Assembly (NCBI GenBank): GCA_022822245.1 | Contig: JAJECB010000372.1 | Coordinates: forward strand, 1 to 5,190 | DNA: 5,190 nt | Reading direction: 5' to 3' | Origin: Gammaproteobacteria bacterium | GTDB lineage: Bacteria > Pseudomonadota > Gammaproteobacteria > HK1 | Shown here: positions 1 through 5,031 of the stretch, one piece after another | Numbering within the stretch: position 1 is the first letter of the stretch | Layout: each line of letters starts with the position of its first letter | Position numbers and translations under genes: made by a program | Notes under the pieces: generated by a model | Database searches by the model: none | Seen by the model: only the letters and a program-made list of their open reading frames with translations | Told to the model about the DNA's origin: nothing

Positions 1-1
1 G

Positions 2-643
2 ATCCACACCTGGTGCGACCTGGAGAGCGACCTCGAGCTCGCCCGCGCGGTGCGCCGGGAGCACCCCGGCGCCGGCGACCACTTAATGCTCGACGTCGGG
101 AACAACTACACGCGCGAGGAAGCGATGCGGGCGGGGCGCGAGCTTGCCGATCTCGGCTTCCGCTGGTTCGAGGCGCCGCTGCCGGACCACGACCTCGAGG
201 GCTACCGCGCCCTCACCCGCGCGCTCTCCGTCCCCGTCCTTCCGTCGGGCAACTGGATCCAGGACCTCTCGCTCTTCGGCGAGGCGATTCGGACCCGGAC
301 CTGGAGCACCGCGCGCACCGACGTCACCATGATGGGCGGCATCGGCCCGGCCCGGGAGGCGGCGGCCCTCGCGCAATCCGCGGGGCTCGACTGCGAGATC
401 ATGTCCTGGGGCTACAACCTCGCCGCGGCCGCCAACCTCCACCTCATGCTCGCGCTCGACAACTGCACCTTCTTCGAGCAGGCGATGCCCTACCAGGCCT
501 TCGAGTACGGAATGGTCGACGTGATCCGCCCCGGACCGGACGGCTTCGTCACCGTCCCCGAGCGTCCCGGCCTCGGCCTGCGGGTGGACTGGGAGGCGAT
601 GGAGGCGGCCACCTTCCACGTGGTGAGAGCTCCGGAACCCTGA
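2..643 (+). CDS. Enolase-superfamily protein (mandelate racemase/muconate lactonizing type), C-terminal part, 5' truncated by window edge
   Basis: The frame is open from the left edge to TGA at 641-643, giving 213 visible residues. These cover most of the C-terminal TIM barrel; the N-terminal capping domain and first barrel strands lie outside. Landmarks (first visible residue = 1) are Asp31 in LMLDVGNNYT and Glu57 in WFEAPLP, 26 residues apart as for metal ligands 1 and 2 of mandelate racemase; TDVTMMGG (Asp107 plus the GG pair); and Glu159 in FFEQ. Superfamily members abstract a proton next to a carboxylate bound to Mg2+, usually in acid-sugar dehydration or racemisation. Oddly, 26 residues after Glu57, where the third ligand Glu should be, there is Gly83 (SGNW), and no His is seen at the usual strand-7 position (CEIMSWGYN). 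The fold is therefore clear but the chemistry is not. A GTG at 50 could be mistaken for a start, but homology-like sequence continues upstream of it. DUF1989 follows on the same strand after 263 bp. Confidence 0.85.
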   Translation: MHTWCDLESDLELARAVRREHPGAGDHLMLDVGNNYTREEAMRAGRELADLGFRWFEAPLPDHDLEGYRALTRALSVPVLPSGNWIQDLSLFGEAIRTRTWSTARTDVTMMGGIGPAREAAALAQSAGLDCEIMSWGYNLAAAANLHLMLALDNCTFFEQAMPYQAFEYGMVDVIRPGPDGFVTVPERPGLGLRVDWEAMEAATFHVVRAPEP

Positions 644-684
644 GCCCCGCGACTGGAATCGGGGTCGGCGGAGGTCGGCACCCT

Positions 685-777
685 GGAGGGGAAATGGGGT
701 CAGAGCGAGATTTCGTGGCACGGATGAAGAACCCGACGGAAGACTGCGAAATCTCACTTGGACCCCGTTTCCCCTCC
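685..777. repeat. 93-bp imperfect inverted repeat (REP/MITE-like palindromic element)
   Basis: The left arm 685-715 and the reverse complement of the right arm 747-777 match at 27 of 31 positions. The arms are separated by a 31-nt loop (716-746). Two of the four mismatches would be G-U wobbles in RNA, so a transcript would form a long, stable stem. Both arms carry a GGAGGGGAAA end, a GGGGTC core and GAGATTTCG at the loop side. The element has lower GC than the adjacent genes and no coding potential. From memory, GGGGTCAGAG-type palindromes occur beside REP-associated tyrosine transposase genes and as short scattered elements in other bacteria; that link is inference. No clear target-site duplication or second copy is visible here. 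It could also act as a terminator for the upstream gene, although no T-tract follows. Confidence 0.75.
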
Positions 778-842
778 GACCCCGTCTACCGCCTCGTTTC
801 CCGCGTCGGTGCCGGTAGCTCCGGCTCCAGCCTTCGCACCGG

Positions 843-860
843 CCGCGCGAACCCGCGCGG
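843..860. other. Perfect 7-bp GC hairpin upstream of the DUF1989 gene
   Basis: CCGCGCG (843-849) and CGCGCGG (854-860) pair perfectly around an AACC loop. The hairpin sits 46 bp upstream of the DUF1989 start and just before a TACGAT hexamer (869-874) that matches four of six bases of a sigma70 -10 box. No convincing -35 box is spaced correctly. It could be an operator-like dyad or part of upstream termination; sequence alone does not decide. Confidence 0.35.
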
Positions 861-891
861 GGAGGCGTTACGATACGGACGGCGACCGGGC

Positions 892-900
892 AGGGGGGAG
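892..900 (+). promoter_or_regulatory. Ribosome binding site of the DUF1989 gene
   Basis: The purine run AGGGGGGAG ends six bases before the ATG at 907. It supports that ATG as the start even though the same frame stays open far upstream, through the intergenic region and across the enolase-superfamily gene. Confidence 0.7.
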
Positions 901-906
901 AATCCG

Positions 907-1533
907 ATGGCGCGACACGTGATCCACGACTTCGTGATTCCGGCGCGAACCGGCCGTGCCGTCGAGGTGATGGAAGGTCAGGTCCTTCGCATCCACCTCG
1001 TCGAGGACAAGCAGGTCGGAGACTGCGCGTTCTTCAACCTGCACGACCGCCGGGAAGCCTTTCACGTCGGTCAGAGCTGGGCCCTGAACGTGATGCTGGG
1101 CCACGGCAACGGGAAGTGCTTCAAGTACTTCTATTCGAAACCACCGCGCGAGAACGTGATGTTCGAGGTGGTCGAGGACACGGTCGGTGAGCACTGGTCG
1201 AGCATGGGAGGGCGCTGCAGCCGGCGGCTCCTGGAGCTTCGCGACGGCGATACCGACCACCGCTCCTGCCAGGAGAACCTGGCTGAGGCCTTCGCCCCCT
1301 GGGGCATCGACGGCGACGACATCATCGATGTCTTCAACGTGTTCATGAACGTCGAGGTCAATCCGGACGGTACCTTCGAGATCCATCCGCCGACCGCGAT
1401 GGCCGGCGACCATATCGACCTTCGCGCGAGGATGGACGTCCTCGCCGGCATCTCGGCGTGTCCGGCGGATCGCAACGCGGCCAATGACGGGCGGCCGAAG
1501 CCGCTCGGAGTCACCGTGTTCGCCGAAGACTGA
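907..1533 (+). CDS. DUF1989 family (urea carboxylase-associated family) protein
   Basis: This 208-residue protein has the usual single-domain length of the family and its hallmark order: PARTGRAVEV near residue 12, GQVLRI at 24-29, QVGDCAFFNLHD at 36-47, VVEDTVGEH at 88-96, GGRCSR at 101-106, SCQENL at 120-125, NVFMNVEVNPDG at 144-155 and ISACPADRNAANDG at 182-195, then PLGV. Cys104, Cys121 and Cys185, with nearby His118, are candidate metal ligands. Known members include the paired proteins CgiA and CgiB, subunits of a carboxyguanidine deiminase in guanidine use, formerly urea carboxylase-associated proteins. Here only one copy is seen, with no partner, urea carboxylase or guanidine riboswitch in view, so the substrate is unknown. 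Start chosen by the strong ribosome site ending at 900. No signal peptide or membrane segment, so probably cytoplasmic. It converges on the minus-strand cluster. Confidence 0.9.
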   Translation: MARHVIHDFVIPARTGRAVEVMEGQVLRIHLVEDKQVGDCAFFNLHDRREAFHVGQSWALNVMLGHGNGKCFKYFYSKPPRENVMFEVVEDTVGEHWSSMGGRCSRRLLELRDGDTDHRSCQENLAEAFAPWGIDGDDIIDVFNVFMNVEVNPDGTFEIHPPTAMAGDHIDLRARMDVLAGISACPADRNAANDGRPKPLGVTVFAED

Positions 1534-1540
1534 CCGTCCG

Positions 1541-1570
1541 CGCGGCCACCGGGACTCGCCGGGGGCCGCG
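1541..1570. terminator. GC hairpin between convergent genes, possible bidirectional terminator
   Basis: CGCGGCCACCGG (1541-1552) pairs with CCGGGGGCCGCG (1559-1570) at 11 of 12 positions around a 6-nt loop. It lies 7 bp after the DUF1989 stop and 9 bp beyond the stop of the convergent minus-strand gene, exactly where a shared terminator would be expected. No T-tract follows on either strand, so it is not a canonical intrinsic terminator; hairpins of this kind are common between convergent genes in GC-rich genomes. Confidence 0.5.
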
Positions 1571-1579
1571 AAACCGCGC

Positions 1580-2467
1580 CTATCCCGCCGGCGGCGGGGA
1601 GCACACGCTCTCGTAGGGGTGGCGCTTCGTGACGAGCCCGTTGTAGGCGTAGATGTCGAGGGTCGTCTTGTAGGCCTCGCGGGTGATCTCGATGTGCGGG
1701 GTCCAGCAGCCGAGCCCCTGGTAGGTCCGGATGCACCGGGCGAGCACCGCTTCGCCGATGGCGGGGAAGTACGGCTTCTCGGCCGCCGCGATCTCTTCGG
1801 CGGGGGTCTCGTTGAGGTACCGCCGCGTCTTGCGGTAGGCGCGGACGAACGCGGCCGCCATGTCCGTTTCGAGCCACTCCGGCATCGCCGCGAGGCTCGA
1901 GAAGCCGCACGGACCGATGATCGGCCCGACCTCGGCGACCACGTGCCCGACCCCGTCCGCCTCGAGCTGCTGCGGAAAGGGGCCCTGCTGCTGCACGTAG
2001 TCGCCCTGGCCGTCGCGGAACGCGGCGTCGATGGCGGCCGCGCCCCCCGGATTGATCGCGTTGATGCGCGAGTAGTCGATGCCGGCCCGGTGGCAGGCGT
2101 ACTTGAACATCGCGAGCGGCTGGCCCGCGCCGAAGAGGACCGCATCCGATCCCTCGAGCTTGCGCCAGGCGAACGCGGGGTCGGGCTCGCGCGCGGTGAG
2201 GAAGAACCCGTCCATCTCGTTCACCTGCGCGAAGTGGGTGGTGGCGGGGGCCTCGCCTCGCTCGAGCGGGCCGAACCCCTGGCTGAGGGCGGACTGGACG
2301 ATGTGGGCGGACCCGTCCTCGAGGGCGGTGAGGGCGCTCACCCCCGGCGGCGAGACGGACCACTCGGGCTCGAGCCCTTCCTCGCGCAGGAACCCCCCCG
2401 CCATCGTCGCGATGAGCGGCGAGTAGAACGCCGAGAAGAGGGTGAACCGGATGTTGATGCGACTCAT
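1580..2467 (-). CDS. THI5/NMT1-type substrate-binding-fold protein without signal peptide
   Basis: This is a 295-residue protein resembling ABC-type substrate-binding proteins of the ThiY/SsuA/THI5 kind. It opens with a first beta strand and helix (RFTLFSAFYSPLIATMAGGF, then LREEGLEPEW), followed by GDGSAHI-like sequence at 51-56 (DGSAHIVQSA), a hinge-like AQVNEMDGFFLTA at 80-92, a KLEG segment at 103-106 and YVQQQGPFPQQLE at 157-169. A family-like C-terminal helix bundle ends in a Pro-rich tail. No hydrophobic signal sequence is present, and the in-frame upstream codons offer neither a start nor a hydrophobic stretch. It lacks the CCCFC motif of the THI5 pyrimidine synthase. No permease or ATPase gene is in view. 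It may be a cytoplasmic ligand-binding protein or an enzyme of this fold, or it may be served by a transporter encoded elsewhere. It is the last gene of the minus-strand cluster, 115 bp after the hydrolase gene. Confidence 0.8.
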   Translation of the reverse strand: MSRINIRFTLFSAFYSPLIATMAGGFLREEGLEPEWSVSPPGVSALTALEDGSAHIVQSALSQGFGPLERGEAPATTHFAQVNEMDGFFLTAREPDPAFAWRKLEGSDAVLFGAGQPLAMFKYACHRAGIDYSRINAINPGGAAAIDAAFRDGQGDYVQQQGPFPQQLEADGVGHVVAEVGPIIGPCGFSSLAAMPEWLETDMAAAFVRAYRKTRRYLNETPAEEIAAAEKPYFPAIGEAVLARCIRTYQGLGCWTPHIEITREAYKTTLDIYAYNGLVTKRHPYESVCSPPPAG

Positions 2468-2474
2468 TCGGGGG

Positions 2475-2480
2475 TCCTTT
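2475..2480 (-). promoter_or_regulatory. Ribosome binding site of the binding-fold protein gene
   Basis: AAAGGA on the minus strand lies 7 bases before the ATG (2467-2465) and fixes this start, which matters because it confirms the absence of a signal peptide. Confidence 0.7.
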
Positions 2481-2534
2481 CGAGAAACGTCGTCGCGCGC
2501 ACCGTCCCCGCCCGGGATTGGGGGAGAAGGCGCT

Positions 2535-2552
2535 GCCGGCGCGACCGCCGGC
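2535..2552 (-). other. GC hairpin in the gap between hydrolase and binding-fold genes
   Basis: GCCGGCG (2535-2541) and CGCCGGC (2546-2552) form a perfect 7-bp stem with a 4-nt loop in the 115-bp gap. Just upstream on the minus strand is a TATGAT hexamer (2569-2564), a five-of-six match to a -10 box, but the only TTGAC-like sequence is 11 bp away, too close for a normal sigma70 promoter. The hairpin may protect mRNA ends or reduce readthrough; no T-tract follows it. Confidence 0.3.
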
Positions 2553-2582
2553 CGGTAGCGCGGATCATACCGTCCCCGCGCG

Positions 2583-3236
2583 TCAAGGGTGGGCGGAGAG
2601 TTGGCGGAGCTCGCCGAGCGTCGATTCGAGGTCGCGCACCTCGCACCATCCGACCCGCATCATCTCGATCGCCGGATCGTGCAGATGCGGCAGGGTCGTG
2701 CCGGTGCATTCCTCCACCACGATGGGCTTGAAGTCCCGGAACATGGCGTCCTTGGAGGTCGCGGCCACGCACTGGTTGGTCAACACCCCGACGATGAGGA
2801 CCGTCTCGGCCTGCAGGGCGCGCAGGATCCCTTCGAGGTTGCTGTTGAAGAAGGCGCTCAAGCGGGTCTTGTCGACGTACCAGTCGTCCTTCCCGGGTTC
2901 GAGCTCGTCGCAAATTCCATGACCCCACGTGCCCTGCCGCAGACCGCCGTCCCGGAGGAAGGGACGAAGGCGGAAGAAGGGCCCGGCGTCCTCGGCGCCG
3001 CGCGTTCCGTGCCGGGTCCACACGACCGGCACGTTCTTCGCCCGGGCGTCGGCGAGAAGCTGGCGGACGGGCTCGACCACGCGGCGCATGTGCGCGATGT
3101 CGATGCCCTGGCTCGCGTACCAGCCCTCCGGGTGCAGGAAGTCGTTCTGGAGGTCGATGGCGACGAGGACCGTGCGCCCGGGCACGAGGTCCCAGCGCGC
3201 TTCCTCGAAGGGTGTCACATAGGGTCGGGAATCCAT
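2583..3236 (-). CDS. Isochorismatase-family cysteine hydrolase (probable amidohydrolase)
   Basis: This is a 217-residue protein of normal family length. The catalytic triad is visible: Asp28 in VAIDLQNDF, Lys123 in YVDKTRLSAFF and Cys156 in GVLTNQCV, whose Leu-Thr junction matches the family's conserved cis-peptide. In the amidase branch the Cys attacks a C-N bond. The long N-terminal extension (about 20 residues), GTWGHGICDEL at 102-112 and the SAFFNSNLEGILRAL stretch resemble ureidoacrylate hydrolase (RutB) and biuret/carbamoyl amidohydrolases more than true isochorismatases, which is inferred from motif memory. The substrate is probably a carbamoyl or ureido compound. It has no signal peptide, so cytoplasmic. 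An AGGA ribosome site lies 5 bases before the ATG. It follows the cupin gene by 83 bp with no obvious promoter, so it is probably co-transcribed. Confidence 0.88.
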   Translation of the reverse strand: MDSRPYVTPFEEARWDLVPGRTVLVAIDLQNDFLHPEGWYASQGIDIAHMRRVVEPVRQLLADARAKNVPVVWTRHGTRGAEDAGPFFRLRPFLRDGGLRQGTWGHGICDELEPGKDDWYVDKTRLSAFFNSNLEGILRALQAETVLIVGVLTNQCVAATSKDAMFRDFKPIVVEECTGTTLPHLHDPAIEMMRVGWCEVRDLESTLGELRQLSAHP

Positions 3237-3241
3237 TTCGG

Positions 3242-3245
3242 TCCT
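3242..3245 (-). promoter_or_regulatory. Ribosome binding site of the cysteine hydrolase gene
   Basis: CAGGACCGAA precedes the ATG at 3236-3234; AGGA is 5 bases from the start. The AGGACC context recurs before two other genes of this strand. Confidence 0.5.
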
Positions 3246-3319
3246 GCGTTTCGGTCAGGCGGACGCCAGCTCAGCCAAGGAGCGTCGCGGGCAGGTGCAC
3301 GGGGCGGTTCGTTCGTTCT

Positions 3320-3913
3320 CTAGCCGACCGGGAGGAGCCAGAGGGCGAGGAGCGGCTCCGGGCCGGCGCGCATCGCGTGCACGGCGTCGGAGGGGTTGTA
3401 GACGACGCCGCCGATGCCGGGCGCGTGCCAGCCCCGGTCCTCGCGGTACCACTCGCCCTCGCTCATCACGATGTAGATCTCCTCCGGCGGATGGTGGTGG
3501 TCGATGTAGCGGATGCCGGGTGCGAGGAGGCTCGCGCCGACGAGGACGTCGTCTCGCTGCTCGAGTCCCGTTGGTCCCACGAGCCACGCGTTCGCGTGGC
3601 CGTCGCGGAACGTCTCCCCGTGCTCCTCGGAGTCCGTCCTCCAGACCCAGGTGAGCTCGGGTTCCAGGGCCGCGAACGCGTCCACGAGGGACGAGATACC
3701 CGGCGCCGCGCGCGCCCGTTCGAGCGCGGCGGAAAGGTATCGGTACGCGGGCGGAGGAGGGGCTCCGCCGGGCGCGATGACGCCGTCCGAGCCGGCGAGC
3801 GCGCTGAAGACGCGCCGGACCGCGTCCCCCGGTGGGGTCCCCGCCTCGACCCGGGCCGCGAGGAAGTCCCGGGCGGCGTCGAGGACCCGATCGAGCGCCT
3901 CGGGACGCTTCAT
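3320..3913 (-). CDS. Cupin of the DMSP lyase (DddQ-like) family
   Basis: This is a 197-residue protein with a helical N-terminal half (1-90) and a single C-terminal cupin barrel. The core reads YIDHHHPPEEIY at 136-147, then NPSDAVHAM at 173-181 and PLLALWLLPVG at the end. His141, Glu145, Tyr147 and His179, with Tyr136, reproduce the residue spacing I recall for the metal ligands and catalytic tyrosines of marine DddQ (His125, Glu129, Tyr131, His163, Tyr120), and overall length is also close. DddQ cleaves dimethylsulfoniopropionate to dimethyl sulfide and acrylate. Related cupins of this superfamily act on other or unknown substrates, so activity on DMSP is not established. No signal peptide. 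The ATG at 3911 has only a weak G-rich ribosome site, but no other in-frame start exists in the 46-bp gap to the upstream lactonase gene, which suggests co-transcription and perhaps translational coupling. Confidence 0.85.
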   Translation of the reverse strand: MKRPEALDRVLDAARDFLAARVEAGTPPGDAVRRVFSALAGSDGVIAPGGAPPPPAYRYLSAALERARAAPGISSLVDAFAALEPELTWVWRTDSEEHGETFRDGHANAWLVGPTGLEQRDDVLVGASLLAPGIRYIDHHHPPEEIYIVMSEGEWYREDRGWHAPGIGGVVYNPSDAVHAMRAGPEPLLALWLLPVG

Positions 3914-3959
3914 CGCGCTTGGCCCCCCGTGCGCCGATTCGGTCCCATGCCCACGGGTC

Positions 3960-4931
3960 TCAACCGCCGGGGACGCCGCGGGTGTTGACGTAGAGGGCGT
4001 AGAGTGACTGGCTCGCGGCCATGAACAGGCGGTTGCCCTTGCGCCCCCCGAAGCAGACGTTCGCGCAGCGCTCCGGGAGCGCGATGCGCCCGATGGGCGC
4101 GCCGTCCGGCGCGAACACCATCACGCCGTCGAGGGCCTCGCTCCCCATCCCCCAGCCGCACCAGAGGTTGCCGTCGACGTCGCAGCGCATGCCGTCCGGG
4201 GTGCCGCCCGGTCCCGCGTCGATCAGCACCTCCTTGTTCGTGATGGCGCGCCCGTCCGCGGTCACGTCGTAGGCGAGGATCTTCCGGTGCGGTTCGCCCC
4301 GCGACTCGACCACGTAGAGCCGCCCCTCGTCGGGGGAGAAGCAGAGCCCGTTCGGGCCCTGGATGTCGTCCGCAAGCCGGGTAAGCTTCCCGCTCTCGCC
4401 GTCGATGCGGTAGACCGCCTCGGGGAGCTCGGGCTCCGCCCGGTGCCCCTCGTAGTCCCCGAGGATGCCGAAGGGCGGGTCGGTGAACCAGACGGAGCCG
4501 TCGGACTTCACCACCACGTCGTTGGGGGAGTTGAATCGCCGCCCCTCCGCTCCGTCCGCGAGCACGGTAATGCTCCCGTCGTACTCGGTGCGGGTGACCC
4601 GCCGCCCCCCGTGCTCGCAGGTCACGAGCCGGCCCTGGCGGTCGCGGGTGTTGCCGTTGGCGAAGTCCGACGGCCGCCGGTACACGCTCACCGCCCCGGT
4701 CTCCTCCTCCCACTTGAGGATCCGGTCGTTCGGGATGTCGCTCCACAGGAGATGGCGCCCGTCGCCGAACCACACCGGCCCCTCCGACCAGCGGCAGCCG
4801 GTATGGAGCCTCTCTACCGCCGCGCTGAAGATACGGTAGCGATTGAAGCGGGGGTCCAGGGCCTCGATCGCGGGATCGGGATAGCGGGGATGCGGGCGCC
4901 AGCCCGCGCTCGGGGGATGGTTCGGGTTCAT
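3960..4931 (-). CDS. SMP-30/gluconolactonase-family lactone hydrolase
   Basis: This is a 323-residue six-bladed beta-propeller protein. Conserved elements in order are WSEGPVW at 48-54 (metal ligand Glu50), FANGNTRDRQGRLVTCEHGGRRV at 90-112, FNSPNDVVV at 133-141 (Asn137), FTDPPFG at 149-155, GPNGLCFSPD at 192-201 (metal ligand Asn194) and GTPDGMRCD at 243-251 (metal ligand and catalytic Asp246). These match in order and approximate spacing the Glu-Asn-Asn-Asp set of SMP-30 and bacterial sugar lactonases, which hydrolyse aldonolactones using a divalent cation. About 30 extra N-terminal residues precede the propeller; they are Pro-rich and not a signal peptide. The start is set by AAAAGGA six bases upstream. 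It is the first gene of the minus-strand cluster, behind a candidate sigma70 promoter. The exact lactone is unknown; the enolase-superfamily gene nearby makes a sugar-acid route plausible. Confidence 0.92.
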   Translation of the reverse strand: MNPNHPPSAGWRPHPRYPDPAIEALDPRFNRYRIFSAAVERLHTGCRWSEGPVWFGDGRHLLWSDIPNDRILKWEEETGAVSVYRRPSDFANGNTRDRQGRLVTCEHGGRRVTRTEYDGSITVLADGAEGRRFNSPNDVVVKSDGSVWFTDPPFGILGDYEGHRAEPELPEAVYRIDGESGKLTRLADDIQGPNGLCFSPDEGRLYVVESRGEPHRKILAYDVTADGRAITNKEVLIDAGPGGTPDGMRCDVDGNLWCGWGMGSEALDGVMVFAPDGAPIGRIALPERCANVCFGGRKGNRLFMAASQSLYALYVNTRGVPGG

Positions 4932-4937
4932 CCGGGG

Positions 4938-4944
4938 TCCTTTT
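4938..4944 (-). promoter_or_regulatory. Ribosome binding site of the lactonase gene
   Basis: AAAAGGA on the minus strand, six bases before the ATG at 4931-4929, supports this start over reading further upstream. Confidence 0.7.
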
Positions 4945-5003
4945 CCAGTCGTTCGGGAAAGAGGTGCGCGCCACGGGTCCGGGGGTTGGCGCCAGCCCGC
5001 GAG

Positions 5004-5031
5004 ATTCTTCGTTCCGAAGGCCGTGTGTCAA
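5004..5031 (-). promoter_or_regulatory. Candidate sigma70 promoter of the lactonase-led cluster, with palindrome in the spacer
   Basis: On the minus strand a perfect TTGACA (-35, 5031-5026) is followed after 16 bp by AAGAAT (-10, 5009-5004), a four-of-six match. The predicted transcript starts near 4997, leaving a leader of about 65 nt before the lactonase ATG. An inverted repeat, CTTCG-TTC-CGAAG (5007-5019 on +), occupies most of the spacer and overlaps the -10 box, which suits a repressor operator. A second dyad, CCCTG-C-CAGGG (5045-5055), lies just upstream of the -35. No regulator gene is visible. Confidence 0.5.

Noticed and set aside
644..906. A guanidine riboswitch upstream of the DUF1989 gene
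   Set aside because: I looked for conserved guanidine-riboswitch features because of the DUF1989 link to guanidine use. Only the mobile-like inverted repeat and a simple GC hairpin are visible.
13..1533. A 506-codon open frame on the + strand running into the DUF1989 gene
   Set aside because: Its first two thirds are an out-of-frame shadow of the enolase-superfamily gene and then intergenic DNA including the inverted repeat. The translated part before 907 is Arg/Pro/Gly-rich and shows no family, while the DUF1989 domain starts cleanly at 907 behind a good ribosome site.
868..2363. Long minus-strand open frames opposite the DUF1989 gene and beside the binding-fold gene
   Set aside because: Their translations are Arg/Ser/Pro- or Arg/Gly/Ala-rich, as expected from antisense or shifted frames of GC-rich genes, and contain no recognisable motif.
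1580..2467. Assignment as the THI5 pyrimidine synthase
   Set aside because: The fold resemblance is real but the CCCFC iron-binding motif is absent, and no thiamin gene or TPP riboswitch is nearby.
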